NCBI GenBank assembly: GCA_007449985.2
Contig: VIIQ02000555.1
Location: forward strand, 992,001 to 1,056,000
From: Desmodesmus armatus
Taxonomy: Eukaryota > Chlorophyta > Chlorophyceae > Sphaeropleales > Scenedesmaceae
Length of the DNA: 64,000 nucleotides
Direction of reading: 5' to 3'
Both the position numbers and the translations under genes were made by a program. A model generated the notes under the pieces. That model was not told where the DNA came from and did no database searches. It saw only the letters and a list, made by a program, of their open reading frames with translations. Numbering within the stretch: position 1 is the first letter of the stretch; each line of letters starts with the position of its first letter. Below are positions 21,089 to 32,100 of the stretch, piece after piece.

Positions 21089-24000
21089 TTAGTCATAGCC
21101 CAGGGCCACGTGGAAGCGGCCACTGCGCTGGTCATTCCAGGCATACTCCAGCCGCACGGGGCCCAGTGGGGAGTCGATCCTGATGCCAGCACCATAGCCA
21201 TACCCACTGCAGACGCAGGCAGCAAGCAAAGCAGAGGGCAGGAGGGGCATGTGAAGGTTGAGCGCTGACGGAACGGCAAGCAGCAGCAGCACATGCCCGC
21301 CCACCCTCCAGGAGGACTTGAGACTTCCACATAGCTACCCCCCCCCCCCCGCACTTACTGCCAACCCACACACGCTTGCAAATGGTCAGCAGACGCTATC
21401 CACTGCCTACCGCAGCTGCCGCATGCAGAGACGCACGCCTGTCAGCTGGCCTGGCAGCTTCCCCCCCCCCCCCCCCCCCCCCCCCCACCCCGCGCAAAAG
21501 TGTCCTGTCTGGTGACTACCTGAGCAGCAAGCACTACCTACTGCTGTTGTGACAGCTTTTCAGCAATGAGGACAGGTGTGCAGGTGCCGCCTGCAGCGCA
21601 GCGACAGCTCACCCCCCCCCCCCACACACACACTCAAGCCTAGTAAGTATCCATTCCCCGCGCTGCTGCACTGGCTTGGCCGTCGGATGCAATGCTGCAG
21701 TGCCGGCTGCCTGGCCCTTCAGGCCGTGTGCTCACCTGCCAGGCTTGCCGCGTGTGCCTGCGGGGTCACCCAACACGCTCTCGCCAGAGTCCAGGTCAGT
21801 GCCATAGTCGAGGAACAGCACACCAGACAGCGGCTTGGCCAGGGGACACCTGCAGTGACACCATCACAGCTAACACTCACAGACAGACTCACAGCAACCT
21901 TGGTGTGAAATGGATCTTCGACACACTTTTTGTGCACCAAGCCTGCTGATGTTGTGATAGGGTCGTTGTTGAAGACATGCTGATGGGGTTGTGCCTGGCT
22001 GGGCTGGAGTGAGCAAGGCAAGGTGGTGCCAATGTCCACTGCGCACTGGTCCAAAACATCCTGCGACGTGCCTATCAGCTGGCTTCACAGCAGCTACTGT
22101 GCATGCAGGCAAAAACACCACAAGCATGCACACAAGTCCACACCCACAACCGAAGTTGGCGACTGCTGCTGCAGCATGCAAACATATTTCAAACCATCGT
22201 CACAGGTGCTGTGCTGCCTCCCCTCAACCTGTCCAGCCGTCGGTGCCCACCTGAGCTCAGCCGAGCCCTCCACAAAGTGCCTGCCGGACCCAACACCACC
22301 CTCCGCATAGCCTCGGACACTGTTAGTCCCGCCCAAGGGGAAGGCCTCGTAGGGCGGAAGATCACCGTGAACCCCTCCTGCCTTCACTCTGAAGTTCATG
22401 TCCAGGGGCCCTAGGGACAGGGGCTGCTCCGCCCTGAGCCTCAGCCGGGTGAAGCCCAGCCACGAGGGCCGGGCGGGCACTGCTATCTCAGCAGAGGCGG
22501 CAACCTGGCTGCCATCACTGGGGCTGCTGGGGGCATGAAAAGGCGCGGGGGGGGGGGGGGGGGCGGACAGGGAGGGACCAAATGGGTGAACCAGTTCAAA
22601 TCGTATGTTGTTGACTGCGGAAACTTTCCCCAGGGTGGCTTGCAGTCCACCAAAAAGCACTGCCCAGTGACAACCTTAAGCTCAACACTCCAACGTACGA
22701 GGAACACCAGCATGAGTTGAACTGGTACACATCTGCCGTTCAAGGCAAATGCTGCACGACTGCACAGCCCGCCCCGATGCAACACCTTCCTACACACTGC
22801 CATCTCAGGGATAAAGAGGGACCGGGGCAATGCACCAGTGGGTTGCTGACTGTGGAAAAGTGGCTGGCAGTCCGGCCAGTGACAACCACCTCAAACACAC
22901 TTTCTACACAAATAACACGAGCGTGAATTGAAAGCTTTACACAACTGCCATTCGAGCTGCATCCCACACGACTGCAACGCCTGCCCACATGCAACAACTT
23001 CCAGCCTACACACTAAAAGTGTTGCCAGCCTGGCCTGCCCTGCAGTGTGAACACCACACTGCAAGCAAGGGCAAGGTTCCTACACACCTGTACACCATGC
23101 TTGCCAGGCCCATGATGCTGCTGTCACTGGACTGGCCGCTGAAGGTGAGGGGGGCACCGTACGCATCACACAGCAGGGGGCTGCCGTGGCCGTCAATGCA
23201 GCTGCTGCGCTGCCAGGTCACACCTGCAGCCAGTGAGGGGGGGGGGTGACAGCAGCAAGCGTGAGGGGTGATGCTATCTAGTAGAACAGAGCACAAATCG
23301 TACATGAGTATTTAGGAAGTGACGACGCACTGCTTGAAGACAATCTGCAAGTGTCAGCCTGGCGGCATGTAATAATGTAAGTGTGTGAGCACAAGCAAGC
23401 AGCATGGATGGCTTAGGAGGGCGAGCGTGTGTACTTGTGGACAGGTGTGATTGGTCAACACTCAAGCTCGTTTCCCCCCATCTGCCTGGTCCATCTGCAG
23501 CAGTCTGAACCCTGCAGCCCCCCCTCCATCCCACCACACCACACCCTAAAGGGATGCCTGCTCCCCTTCTGCCTGTACCTGCACCATGCACATGCAACAC
23601 AACACACTCAACGACACAACCTGACTATCCTGATGGGGTGCAACAGTTCTCTGCAGTCCCTGTGCCGACACCTGCAGCGCCTGCACAACCCGCATCCAAA
23701 GCAAAGCCTGCTCCATCTCTGTCCTCCCCCCTCCCCACACACATCCACCCCAGCAGTCATCAGTCAGTCGTCAACCAGTCATTGTTACAGTCATACCTGC
23801 TGTGCCACTCCAGTTTGCTGCCAGGGGTCGTCTCCACTCTGCCCCAGCCACCAGTCTGCCCAGTGTGACACTGTCAGCACCGGGCCCCCCTGACGCCTCT
23901 GCTGCATCCAGCGGTGAGGGCTCAGCATCCAGCGCCTGACCGTGGATGGCTGCGGCTGACGTGCTGCAGGACAGACAGACAGGCGTGCAAGGCGGGACGA

Positions 24001-27000
24001 CGGTATGTGCGGCCAGTATACGCACGTGTGTGGCAGGAAGGTGTCGGCCTGTGCTGACTATTGGGGTGCATGTGTGCGGCTAGGATGACTGGGAAGCGGG
24101 TTTGCACAAAAGAACACACCCACCAAGAACGTCATCATTCAAAGGCATGAGCAGCACCAACAGTGAAGAGACATGCACGGCCATTGCATATGGCAGTCTG
24201 CCTTGCAAAATCTTGTCACTGTGCACTGTGGGGGCAACCCTCAACCTAGTGCAGCCTCCCACCCGCCCCCAACCTCCCCCCCCACCCTTGCTGTGTGCCA
24301 TCCTATCAATCAACCCAGTGTGCCTGCCCTGTGCTTACCGTGTGTTCATGACGCTGAGTGTCCTGCTGGTCCTGTTGGGGTCACCGTGTATCCATGGGTC
24401 CACCCACTGCAGCCTGAACAGGCTGTCAGCCTGACCCAGCTCCACCAGCGCTGACAGCTTCTGGTTCAGACCTAGGAAGTTGCGCTCACTGCACAGGAGA
24501 GTGAGACACACAATGAGAGTGAGACACATGGGTTTGCGCAAGCAAGATAGCAGCGTGAGTATGTGTGAGCGCTGGTGCCGCTGCTGGGTCAGCTAAGAGG
24601 AACAGTGTAGCAGTTGACTCTTCAGTGAGCATCAGGATAGAATGTCGTGCATTCCTCATCATCCCCAGCAGCAGCAGCAGCAGAAGCCCTAGCACAAAAG
24701 GTCAAGCTCACCAAGCATCACACAAACATACGTTTGGCAACCAGTTGCGGATTTGAGGCTATCAGCTGGTGGGCTGACAGGCTGGGCCCACATGATGGTG
24801 CAGCGCTGTACATTATGTGGGTAGGTGTGGCCTTGCAGGACAAGCAGGCATGCTGCGTGCTTGAGTATGCAATACACTCGCCGGCATGCAATCACAACAG
24901 CCCCACTTCAAACCAGAAGGCTGTCACAACAACCAGTACTAATGACCAGCGTGCTGGCCAGATTGTGAGCCTTGACAGTTCAAGGCTTGGGGCCTGAAGG
25001 GCAGTGTTCGACCAATGGCCAATACAACCAGACACCCTAGAGTGCTAGCTACAAGCATTGGTCGTCAGTCTTGCAGGTGATGAATCCTACTGGCTCTCAC
25101 TCTCTCAAGCCGTGCACCTTCACCATGTTGCGCTTTGCATAGGTACAGTGAGCAAAAGTGCAGGCCCTTGACAACAAGGGCGTGTCAGCATAGGGCGGTT
25201 GCTGTCTATTCTCAACTTCAAGGTAGAGGTTGAGAATAGGCAGCAACCACCCTACCCTGACGCACCCTTGTTTTGAAGGGGCCTGCTCCTCTGCTCGCTC
25301 AAGATCGAGGTCGAGAGAGTAGGCAGCAACCACCATTTGAGGAATGAGCATGAGGGCTTGGTCAGTTTGACGCACAGCTGCAACACATCGACCCAAGTCG
25401 GCAGAAGCTTGGGTGTTGTCCACCCAATTATACACCCACCAACCCGCACCCCACCACGCCCTCTTTCCACTCGCGCACACAAAAACCCCCTCCAACACGA
25501 GGCTTACGCCACCGTACTGTCCTCCTGGACCTTCTTACTGGCCCCCACTGCCCACCATCCGCTGCCCCTCCCACCTGTAAGTGAAGTTGCCCACAAAGCC
25601 GGGCATGTTTCCCGCCGCCCTGCCTGCAGCGCTGATGCCTGTGCCCGCACCCAGCCCGCCAGTCTTGCGCTCAACAAGGTTGATGGTGAGGGCAACCTGG
25701 GCAAGGGGGGGGGGTGCATGAAGGTGGGTGGTGCAGGTAGTGTCTGTTTCTTGGCGTAGAAGGAGGGATGGAAACAGGCTGGCAGTCACCAGAGTTGTGT
25801 GCATGGTGACATGGTACGTCTGCCGCATGCATTCAGAAGGGCTGCTAGGGTTGGTAGTAGGTGCCGCATCACCCTCATAACACATCATCGTCACCAAACA
25901 GCTCCATCCCACACACACTCTTGCCTCCCTGTCAATTCGATTGGTGTGGATGTTGTGAAGATTCTATGTAAGGTAGACCAAGGATATTGGAAGCAGTGCA
26001 CAAACCCAATGCTGAAATGCCATGTCCCAACTGGTCTCCCCCCCCCCCACAAAACGCACCAACACCGCACACCCTGCTTCACCTTTGGGTGTGCCTCAGT
26101 TGAGTCATCAGCCTCCTGTGGCACTATGTTGACATCCTCAAACAGCCCCGTGCTGTAGATGGAGTCTATGTCCGCCTTGGCTTGACGCAGGTTGTACACG
26201 CGACCAGGCTGCAACAACATGATCAACAACAGGGGGGAAGGTTAGGGTCAAACCAATGTAGTACACTGGTTCGAGGTAGAGCATGGGGGCTGCCGCACCG
26301 GGGTGCTGGTGCAGTGAGTAATTCAGATGAATGAGTTGACCAGCAGATGTGTCTAGTGGATCCAGTATCCGCAACAAAGACTGGCAACCTGCAACGAAAA
26401 ACCAAGTTGCTTCATGACAGATTTGCTGAAGGGCCCTGTCCCATTCCTACACAGCCATGTGCACAGCAGCTTCACTGACAGAACTTGGTCCTGCCAGTGT
26501 GTGTTACCTGAGTGGTGAGGTGTCTCTGTATGACCGATGGTTGTGTTGCTCCCTGTGGCTTAGGGCTGTTGGTCTTCGGGTCCAGGAAAGTGAGATCCAT
26601 GGAGCCAACAGTGGCCTCACCAACTTGAAGGTCAACAATGCCACTCTCAAATCCAAAGTCAACAACCTGAAAGCACACACACACACACACAGACACAAAT
26701 ACACATGCAGACTTTCAGGCACACTGCTTTGACATGGTGTTGGGCACAGCTGGCTGTCAGTGCCTCACAGCTTGCGACCAATGCAGTTGGTCGACACACC
26801 CACCCCCAAAACCACACATGTGGCCCAGGCTGCAACCACCTGGCCCAACAACGGCCCCAAATGGCCCAACACCACCCCTCACTGGTCCAATGCCTCTCAC
26901 CCATATCTGGCTCATACCCCCTGTTTGGCCACTGCTGGCTGGCTGTCAGCAGCTGATGCTGGCGACCAACGCGATGGATCAGAACGTCTACCTACAATCC

Positions 27001-28757
27001 ACACATGTGGCCCAGCACCAGCAAGCACTGGCCCAAAGGTCTTACACCACCCCTAACTGGTGCAACACATCCCCCTATCTGGTCCAAGACGTCCCCCTAT
27101 CTGGCCCACGTCCCCCTATCTGGCCCACCGCACAGCCCACCTGGCCCAGTATGCCTCGCTGCTGGTACCAGTCGTCCAGCTTCTTGACTGCCTTGCCGAA
27201 TGCCACAAAGTTGAGGGGCTGGCCGTACAGGGGCTTGAAGGCACGCTCAACGGTGCGTGTGGGCAGCATGCTTGCCCCACGCGCAACCACACCACGCAGC
27301 TCCGGGTTGGCAGTCACCTGAAACATGCAAGCAGACAACACACGTGTGCATGAGCACAAGTATTTACAAATTGTTCCTGGGTTCGTCTGTCTGTCTCTCC
27401 TCGTGTTTGTATGTATAAGCGGTGTCAGGCGTGTTGAAAATGAGGTTCCATCTTGAAAAGATCTTGACGTAATCATATCAAATGTGTGCTGACTCACCCT
27501 TATGACCAGCTTGACACCGTCGCGTGTGTCCTCAGCATCCGGCACACAGCTGCTGAACCAACCTGGACAGGTGGCAGGGCAGGAAGACGAGCAGTAGCAT
27601 GTGGAGGTCGATGGGTCCACGGTGCATTACAGGGCGGTGGTGTGCCAGTACCGCCTTAGACAATTTTGTTCACTTGTCTTGTTGATGCTCAGGCAAATGC
27701 TGGGCAGAGGGTCACATTGTGTTAAATGCGCTGTCTTGGTGTTGTTGCTACAGTCTGCACCTCTGCCTGCAAGATAATCTCCTGTCACAAGCCCCTCCCC
27801 CCCCCCCCCCCGGGCGCGCTCTGCCGTTCTGCACCCCATTGATACCCCCAACCCAGCATCCCACCCCCCTCCCCGCCGCGCACCTGTTGCGAACACCCTC
27901 TTGAGGTCAGATTCCACCTCCTTGAGTGTGTAGGCAAAGTTGGGGCGAGTGGTGAGGGCGTCATATGCAATCCTCTTCAGGGACTCATTCACACCCACAA
28001 CCTCAACCTGCAACATGAGCATGACGCAAGCACAGCCACATCACGACGTGGGGTGGGGGTCTACAAAAACCTGGGCTGCACAAAGGCACGCGCAACATGT
28101 GCGCGCACTGCACACACTACGCCATCAGGGGGGATTGTACATCAGTCAGTGTTTGGTCACAGTACACAAAGGCTGCTGTGGTGCCTGCTGCAGTGGAGAC
28201 AGCTGTGTTGCACTGGCAGCATGGTGTTGCCTCGACTGCAAGCCCAGGCGCACAACACAGCAAGGCTGTGCATCCGATGCACCACCGCAGGTACTGACAG
28301 GGCTGTGCATTGTGGTGGGATACCCATTGGTTGGGTGGTCACGCAGCAGCTTGTACAACCATCGCTTAGCCAAAAGTGACTCATTGCGATGGGATATAGT
28401 GTGTGACAGGATAAAAGAGAGTGCATTGTGCCACACCATGTGTATGTTGGGGTTGAGGCTCACCTCACTGATGAGAATGCGCTCGTCTTCCTCATCCTGC
28501 TGCTTTTTCTGCTTCTTGCTGTCTGCTGACCTGCCTCCAGCACGCCCCAATGGACTCAACGAAGCGAACGGTGGGGCGAAATGCACACGCCTGCTGCTGT
28601 TGGTGCTTGTGCTGCTGCTGCAACCGCCTGCAACAGTCGGTAGGGTGCCGTGCACTAGCCACTGCTGCTGGCCACTGCTGTGACCCTGCTGCAGCGCACC
28701 TATAGCACTGACTGCTTTGTGATGCAGCTCATTCAGTGCATTGATGACCTGATCCAT
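21089..28757 (-). CDS. OEP80: Chloroplast outer-envelope Omp85 protein OEP80 (Toc75-V)
   Basis: Thirteen exons (28757-28464, 28007-27884, 27562-27498, 27317-27141, 26666-26508, 26208-26083, 25696-25575, 24488-24339, 23963-23797, 23223-23088, 22517-22251, 21849-21736, 21206-21089) join in phase to 672 residues, close to plant OEP80. After about 90 low-complexity residues come POTRA domains to roughly residue 315 (start '[13 protein letters not shown]', then '[12 protein letters not shown]', '[10 protein letters not shown]' and 'LFEDVNI'). The 16-strand barrel follows, with '[13 protein letters not shown]', '[20 protein letters not shown]', the loop-6 motif VRGY (574-577) and the C-terminal 'RFHVALGYD'. 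OEP80 is needed for insertion of beta-barrel proteins into the outer envelope. The ATG at 28757 opens a 98-codon first exon. Introns carry long C tracts, a 125-nt hairpin and several tandem duplications. Confidence 0.95.
21462..21486. repeat. Poly-C tract of about 25 bases in OEP80 intron
   Basis: A near-continuous C run. Shorter C or G runs occur at about 21340-21350, 21612-21622, 22548-22562 (G), 26039-26048 and 27797-27810, all within introns of the same gene. Lengths of such runs are unreliable in most sequencing. Confidence 0.85.
22575..23010. repeat. Diverged tandem duplication of about 215 bp in OEP80 intron
   Basis: The halves share blocks in the same order: GTTG[T/C]TGACTG[C/T]GGAAA, GCAGTCC, CCAGTGACAACC, CTCAACACTC/CTCAAACACAC, TACGAGGAACACC/TACACAAATAACAC, CTGCCGTTC/CTGCCATTCGAG, and CATGCAACA/GATGCAACAC followed by CTTCC. 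Copies lie at about 22600-22800 and 22835-23010. Confidence 0.6.
25161..25285. repeat. 125-nt near-perfect inverted repeat (long hairpin) in OEP80 intron
   Basis: The left arm starts CAGGCCC at 25161 and the right arm ends GGGCCTG at 25285. The arms pair over about 57-58 bases with only a few mismatches, several of which are G-U compatible. The core arms are GGTTGCTGTCTATTCTCAAC and GTTGAGAATAGGCAGCAACC around a loop near 25217-25228. A partial degenerate copy of the right arm follows at about 25303-25335. It could be a small RNA precursor or a foldback transposon (MITE). Confidence 0.8.
26740..27130. repeat. Tandem duplications rich in TGGCCCA in OEP80 intron
   Basis: Two copies of a unit of about 190 bp (26740-26935 and 26938-27065) share GGCTGTCAG, GCGACCAA, CACACATGTGGCCCAG and ACCACCCCT. 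They are followed by about 2.5 copies of a 19-bp unit GTCCCCCTATCTGGCCCAC at 27069-27128, which runs almost into exon 4. Confidence 0.65.
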
Positions 28758-29145
28758 GTCTGCACACGCAGCAGCAGATCAAAACCGTCCGGAGTGGCAG
28801 AAGCAGCAAGCACGTACTGTGTCTCGCATTTATTGTAACAAAGCATAGCATGATGTTCTGTACATGCATTCAGGTGCAACTGTCGTCTTTTGCGTTCTCA
28901 CACTGACAGGCTGGCGCGTGATACTGCAAGCCTGCTGCTCGTGAATCTGTTGTCATTGAGGACCTAATTCGCATTAACTACAGCAAGACAGGGGTTGAGG
29001 TGCCCTCACTGGATCCAAGTCTTCAGCTGTAGCAGATCAACCTGATTTTGCTGCCTCTACTATTTCTAAGGCCAGTGCCTCTGATATCAACAAATCAACA
29101 CTCAATATCAACCTGATTACTGCGTCTAACACTCAGTAGGGCAGG
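28758..29145. promoter_or_regulatory. Shared divergent upstream region (OEP80 / FARSA)
   Basis: These 388 bp separate the two start codons, so both promoters and 5' UTRs are packed here. The right half contains repeated ATCAACCTGATT and ATCAACAAATCAACA-like phrases. I see no TATA box. Confidence 0.5.
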
Positions 29146-32100
29146 ATGGCGAACCTAGAGCAGGCGCTGCTGCAGCAGCTGGCAGACAAGGGCAGCATAG
29201 CAGACTCTGGTGACTTTGCTGTTGAGTGCAATGAGGAGCACCTCAAGGTGGTGGGAGTGATCAAAAGCTTGGAGATGGCAGAGATGATCAGCGTTCAGGT
29301 GAGACAGCTGCTGCTGGCAGCCACTGTATGTTTGCCCAGTTGGCTCCCAGTTTGTGCTGAAGCAAGGAGGATCATGATTCCTGAGGCTGTGGCAAACGCA
29401 GCAAATGTCAGTTGTCACAGCAATAGATCGAAGAGCAAGTGCGCAAATCAGCGAGCAGATCATGTTTTTGCATGGCTTCCTTCGTTGTTGCCAACCCATG
29501 TATGCCAGCCGTCGTTGTGTGAGCCACCAACAGACCGTCATGAGCAGGCCAGCAGTTGATTTTCTTTGGCAGGCCAGCAGGCCAGCAGTTGGTTGCCTGC
29601 CTCTGTCGGCACCAAAGTGCTCCTGCAGCGAGCTGCAACAACAGTACCCCTAGTCCCACCACCATCTTCCCTTTTTGACACCGCGGCGTTGCTGATGTGC
29701 ATCAACAGCAGGCTGAGTTTGAAAATTTCAAGAGATGCACTTGCTGTGTGTGTCTGCTTGATGCGCGCCCACTCACCACCCCAGGACATCAGCCACTCCA
29801 AGTATGTCCTCACAGCAGAGGCTGAGGCCTACCTCACAGCAGGCTCTCCTGAAGCTCAGCTGTTTGCAGCAGTGCCCCCAGAGGGTGTGGCCATGGCAGC
29901 ACTCAAGGCAGCACTGCCTGCTGAGGTGTCTGATGTAGGCTTCAAGCAGGCCATGCAGCAGAAGTGGGTGGCTCTGGACAAGTCTGGGGGAGAGCCTCGT
30001 GTTGTACGCAAGGTGCGGTTTGGTGACATAACGACCATAGTGAGCAACAGACGGATGGTGTTTGTGGGAGGGGCCAGGGGGAGGGGTGCTCAGGGTCAAG
30101 GCTGTCGCGGCTACTGGAATGGTTACCTGTGTCTGCTGTCATGAGGCTTGGGCAGGAGGATGTGGTTCTTGCAGCTGAGCATCGGGTTTGAGATCACCAG
30201 CCGGTATCATTATGCCTGCACACCGGTTCCAGCGTGTGAAAGCAACTATGCTGCACATCAACACTTCACAAACATCTACATCAGCATCGCTGGGCATGCC
30301 CTGGCTATCTCACATCGTGGTCATCCTGTGCCAGCCACATACCGCGCATCTGCCTGTCAAGGTGCAGTGTGGCTTTGCCCCAGCAGTGCTGTCTCCCTTG
30401 CTGTGCTGTGCTGTGTTCTGTACAGGTTGACAGCATCAGCGACAGCACCCAGGCCCTGCTGCGTGATGTGGTGGAGGGCAAGGAGCTGCCTAAGGCAGAG
30501 CTGGACAACCTGCAGAAGCGCCGCAAACTCATCAAGCTGGAGTGAGTCACACAGCACCCGTGCCCTTGTATACTACAGCAGCACAACTACACCTGCATCT
30601 GCACTTGCATGGTGCAGTGGCACCAGCACACATGCAGGCTGCGGTTGTCTGCAAATGCAACCAGAGGGGCTGCTGTATTCAGCCAGTTTGCGGTGGTGGC
30701 GAAGATGTGTTGGATTTTGCATGAGAGACAGGGCAGCAAGAACAAGCCCTTCAAACTGTCTTTTGCAAGCGGAGTTTGAAATGCATTTGTGTTGCACCTC
30801 TGCCGCCGGGTCTCAGCAGCAAGCTGCCACAAGTTCTGCTGCTTGTTGTTGGACCTCGTTGCAATGAAAGGTGGCATACTGATGCAGTTGTTACCGCTGT
30901 TGCACTTGTTTGTGGCCCAGGACGTGGAAGACGTACGCCATCAGTAAGGGCGCCAAGTTTGCTCTGCAGCGCAAGAAGCAGGCCACAGAGCTCACCAGCG
31001 AGATGCTGGCAAGGTGCGGCTGCACATTGCATTGGAGGATTGCACTGCAACGGACACTGCAGAGCAGTACTGCAAGGGGCTATCCTGTCACAGCACCCGT
31101 CTTAGCGCTTCTTGCTTCATGACACTCGGGTGCATGGATCCCCACAGGTGGCTCCAGTGTGTATTCACTCAACAGCCCGGGTGCTAGTCACTACATGATG
31201 CACCTATGTGAGGTCCCTACGCCCTGCTATCACTTTGACCAGCACCCCTTTTCAAAGTTTCTACCAAAGTTGCCTACGAAACGTGTGTCCCTGGTGCCGC
31301 CACGGAGCCAATATACATGCTTGAATCAATCAGAAGTATGTGTCTACTACTTGTTTTGCTGAGTAGGTGTGCTGTCCTGTGCCTTCTGTTGTGCAGTGGG
31401 TCATGGCGTTCAGAGGAGTTCAAGGAGTACAACTTCAATGCCATGGGAATGCCCATTGTTGGCGGCAACCTGCACCCACTCATGAAGGTAATTCCAAACA
31501 CGTACATGACGCCAGTGGCTGCAACAATGGTAGTGCAAGCAGGGGCAGGCAACGCGTCTTCATATCCTTGACTGGCTAGCTGGCTTGGCAGCAGATTTGC
31601 CTGGGCAGCCCACCACCGTGGTGGCAACAAACAAGCCACTACATGGCAGGGCAAGGCTGATCCAAGCCACCCTTCCTGTTAGGTGAAGGGTGGCTTGGAT
31701 CAGCCACTGCTCCCCTCACCCTTACGGGCAGTATCACACAGACACATGGGCTACCTTGCACACTGTTGATGAGCACATCCGATGTTGGACTAGCAAGTGC
31801 TGGTGTTCGATGTATGACGCTATCACTTATGTGTGTGTTGTTGTGCGTCCTGCAGGTGCGCAGCCAGTACCGCAAGATCTTCACCAACATGGGTTTCACT
31901 GAGATGCCCACCAACAACTACGTGGAGAGCTCCTTCTGGAACTTTGACAGCCTGTTCCAGCCGCAGCAGCACCCGGCCCGTGATGCGCACGACACCTTCT
32001 TCCTCACCAGCCCAGCAACCAGCGACACCTTCCCTGAAGACTACTTGCAACGAGTCAAGGTGGGCGCAGGATGAGGTGGTGGTGCTGCTAGGATCGCGTG

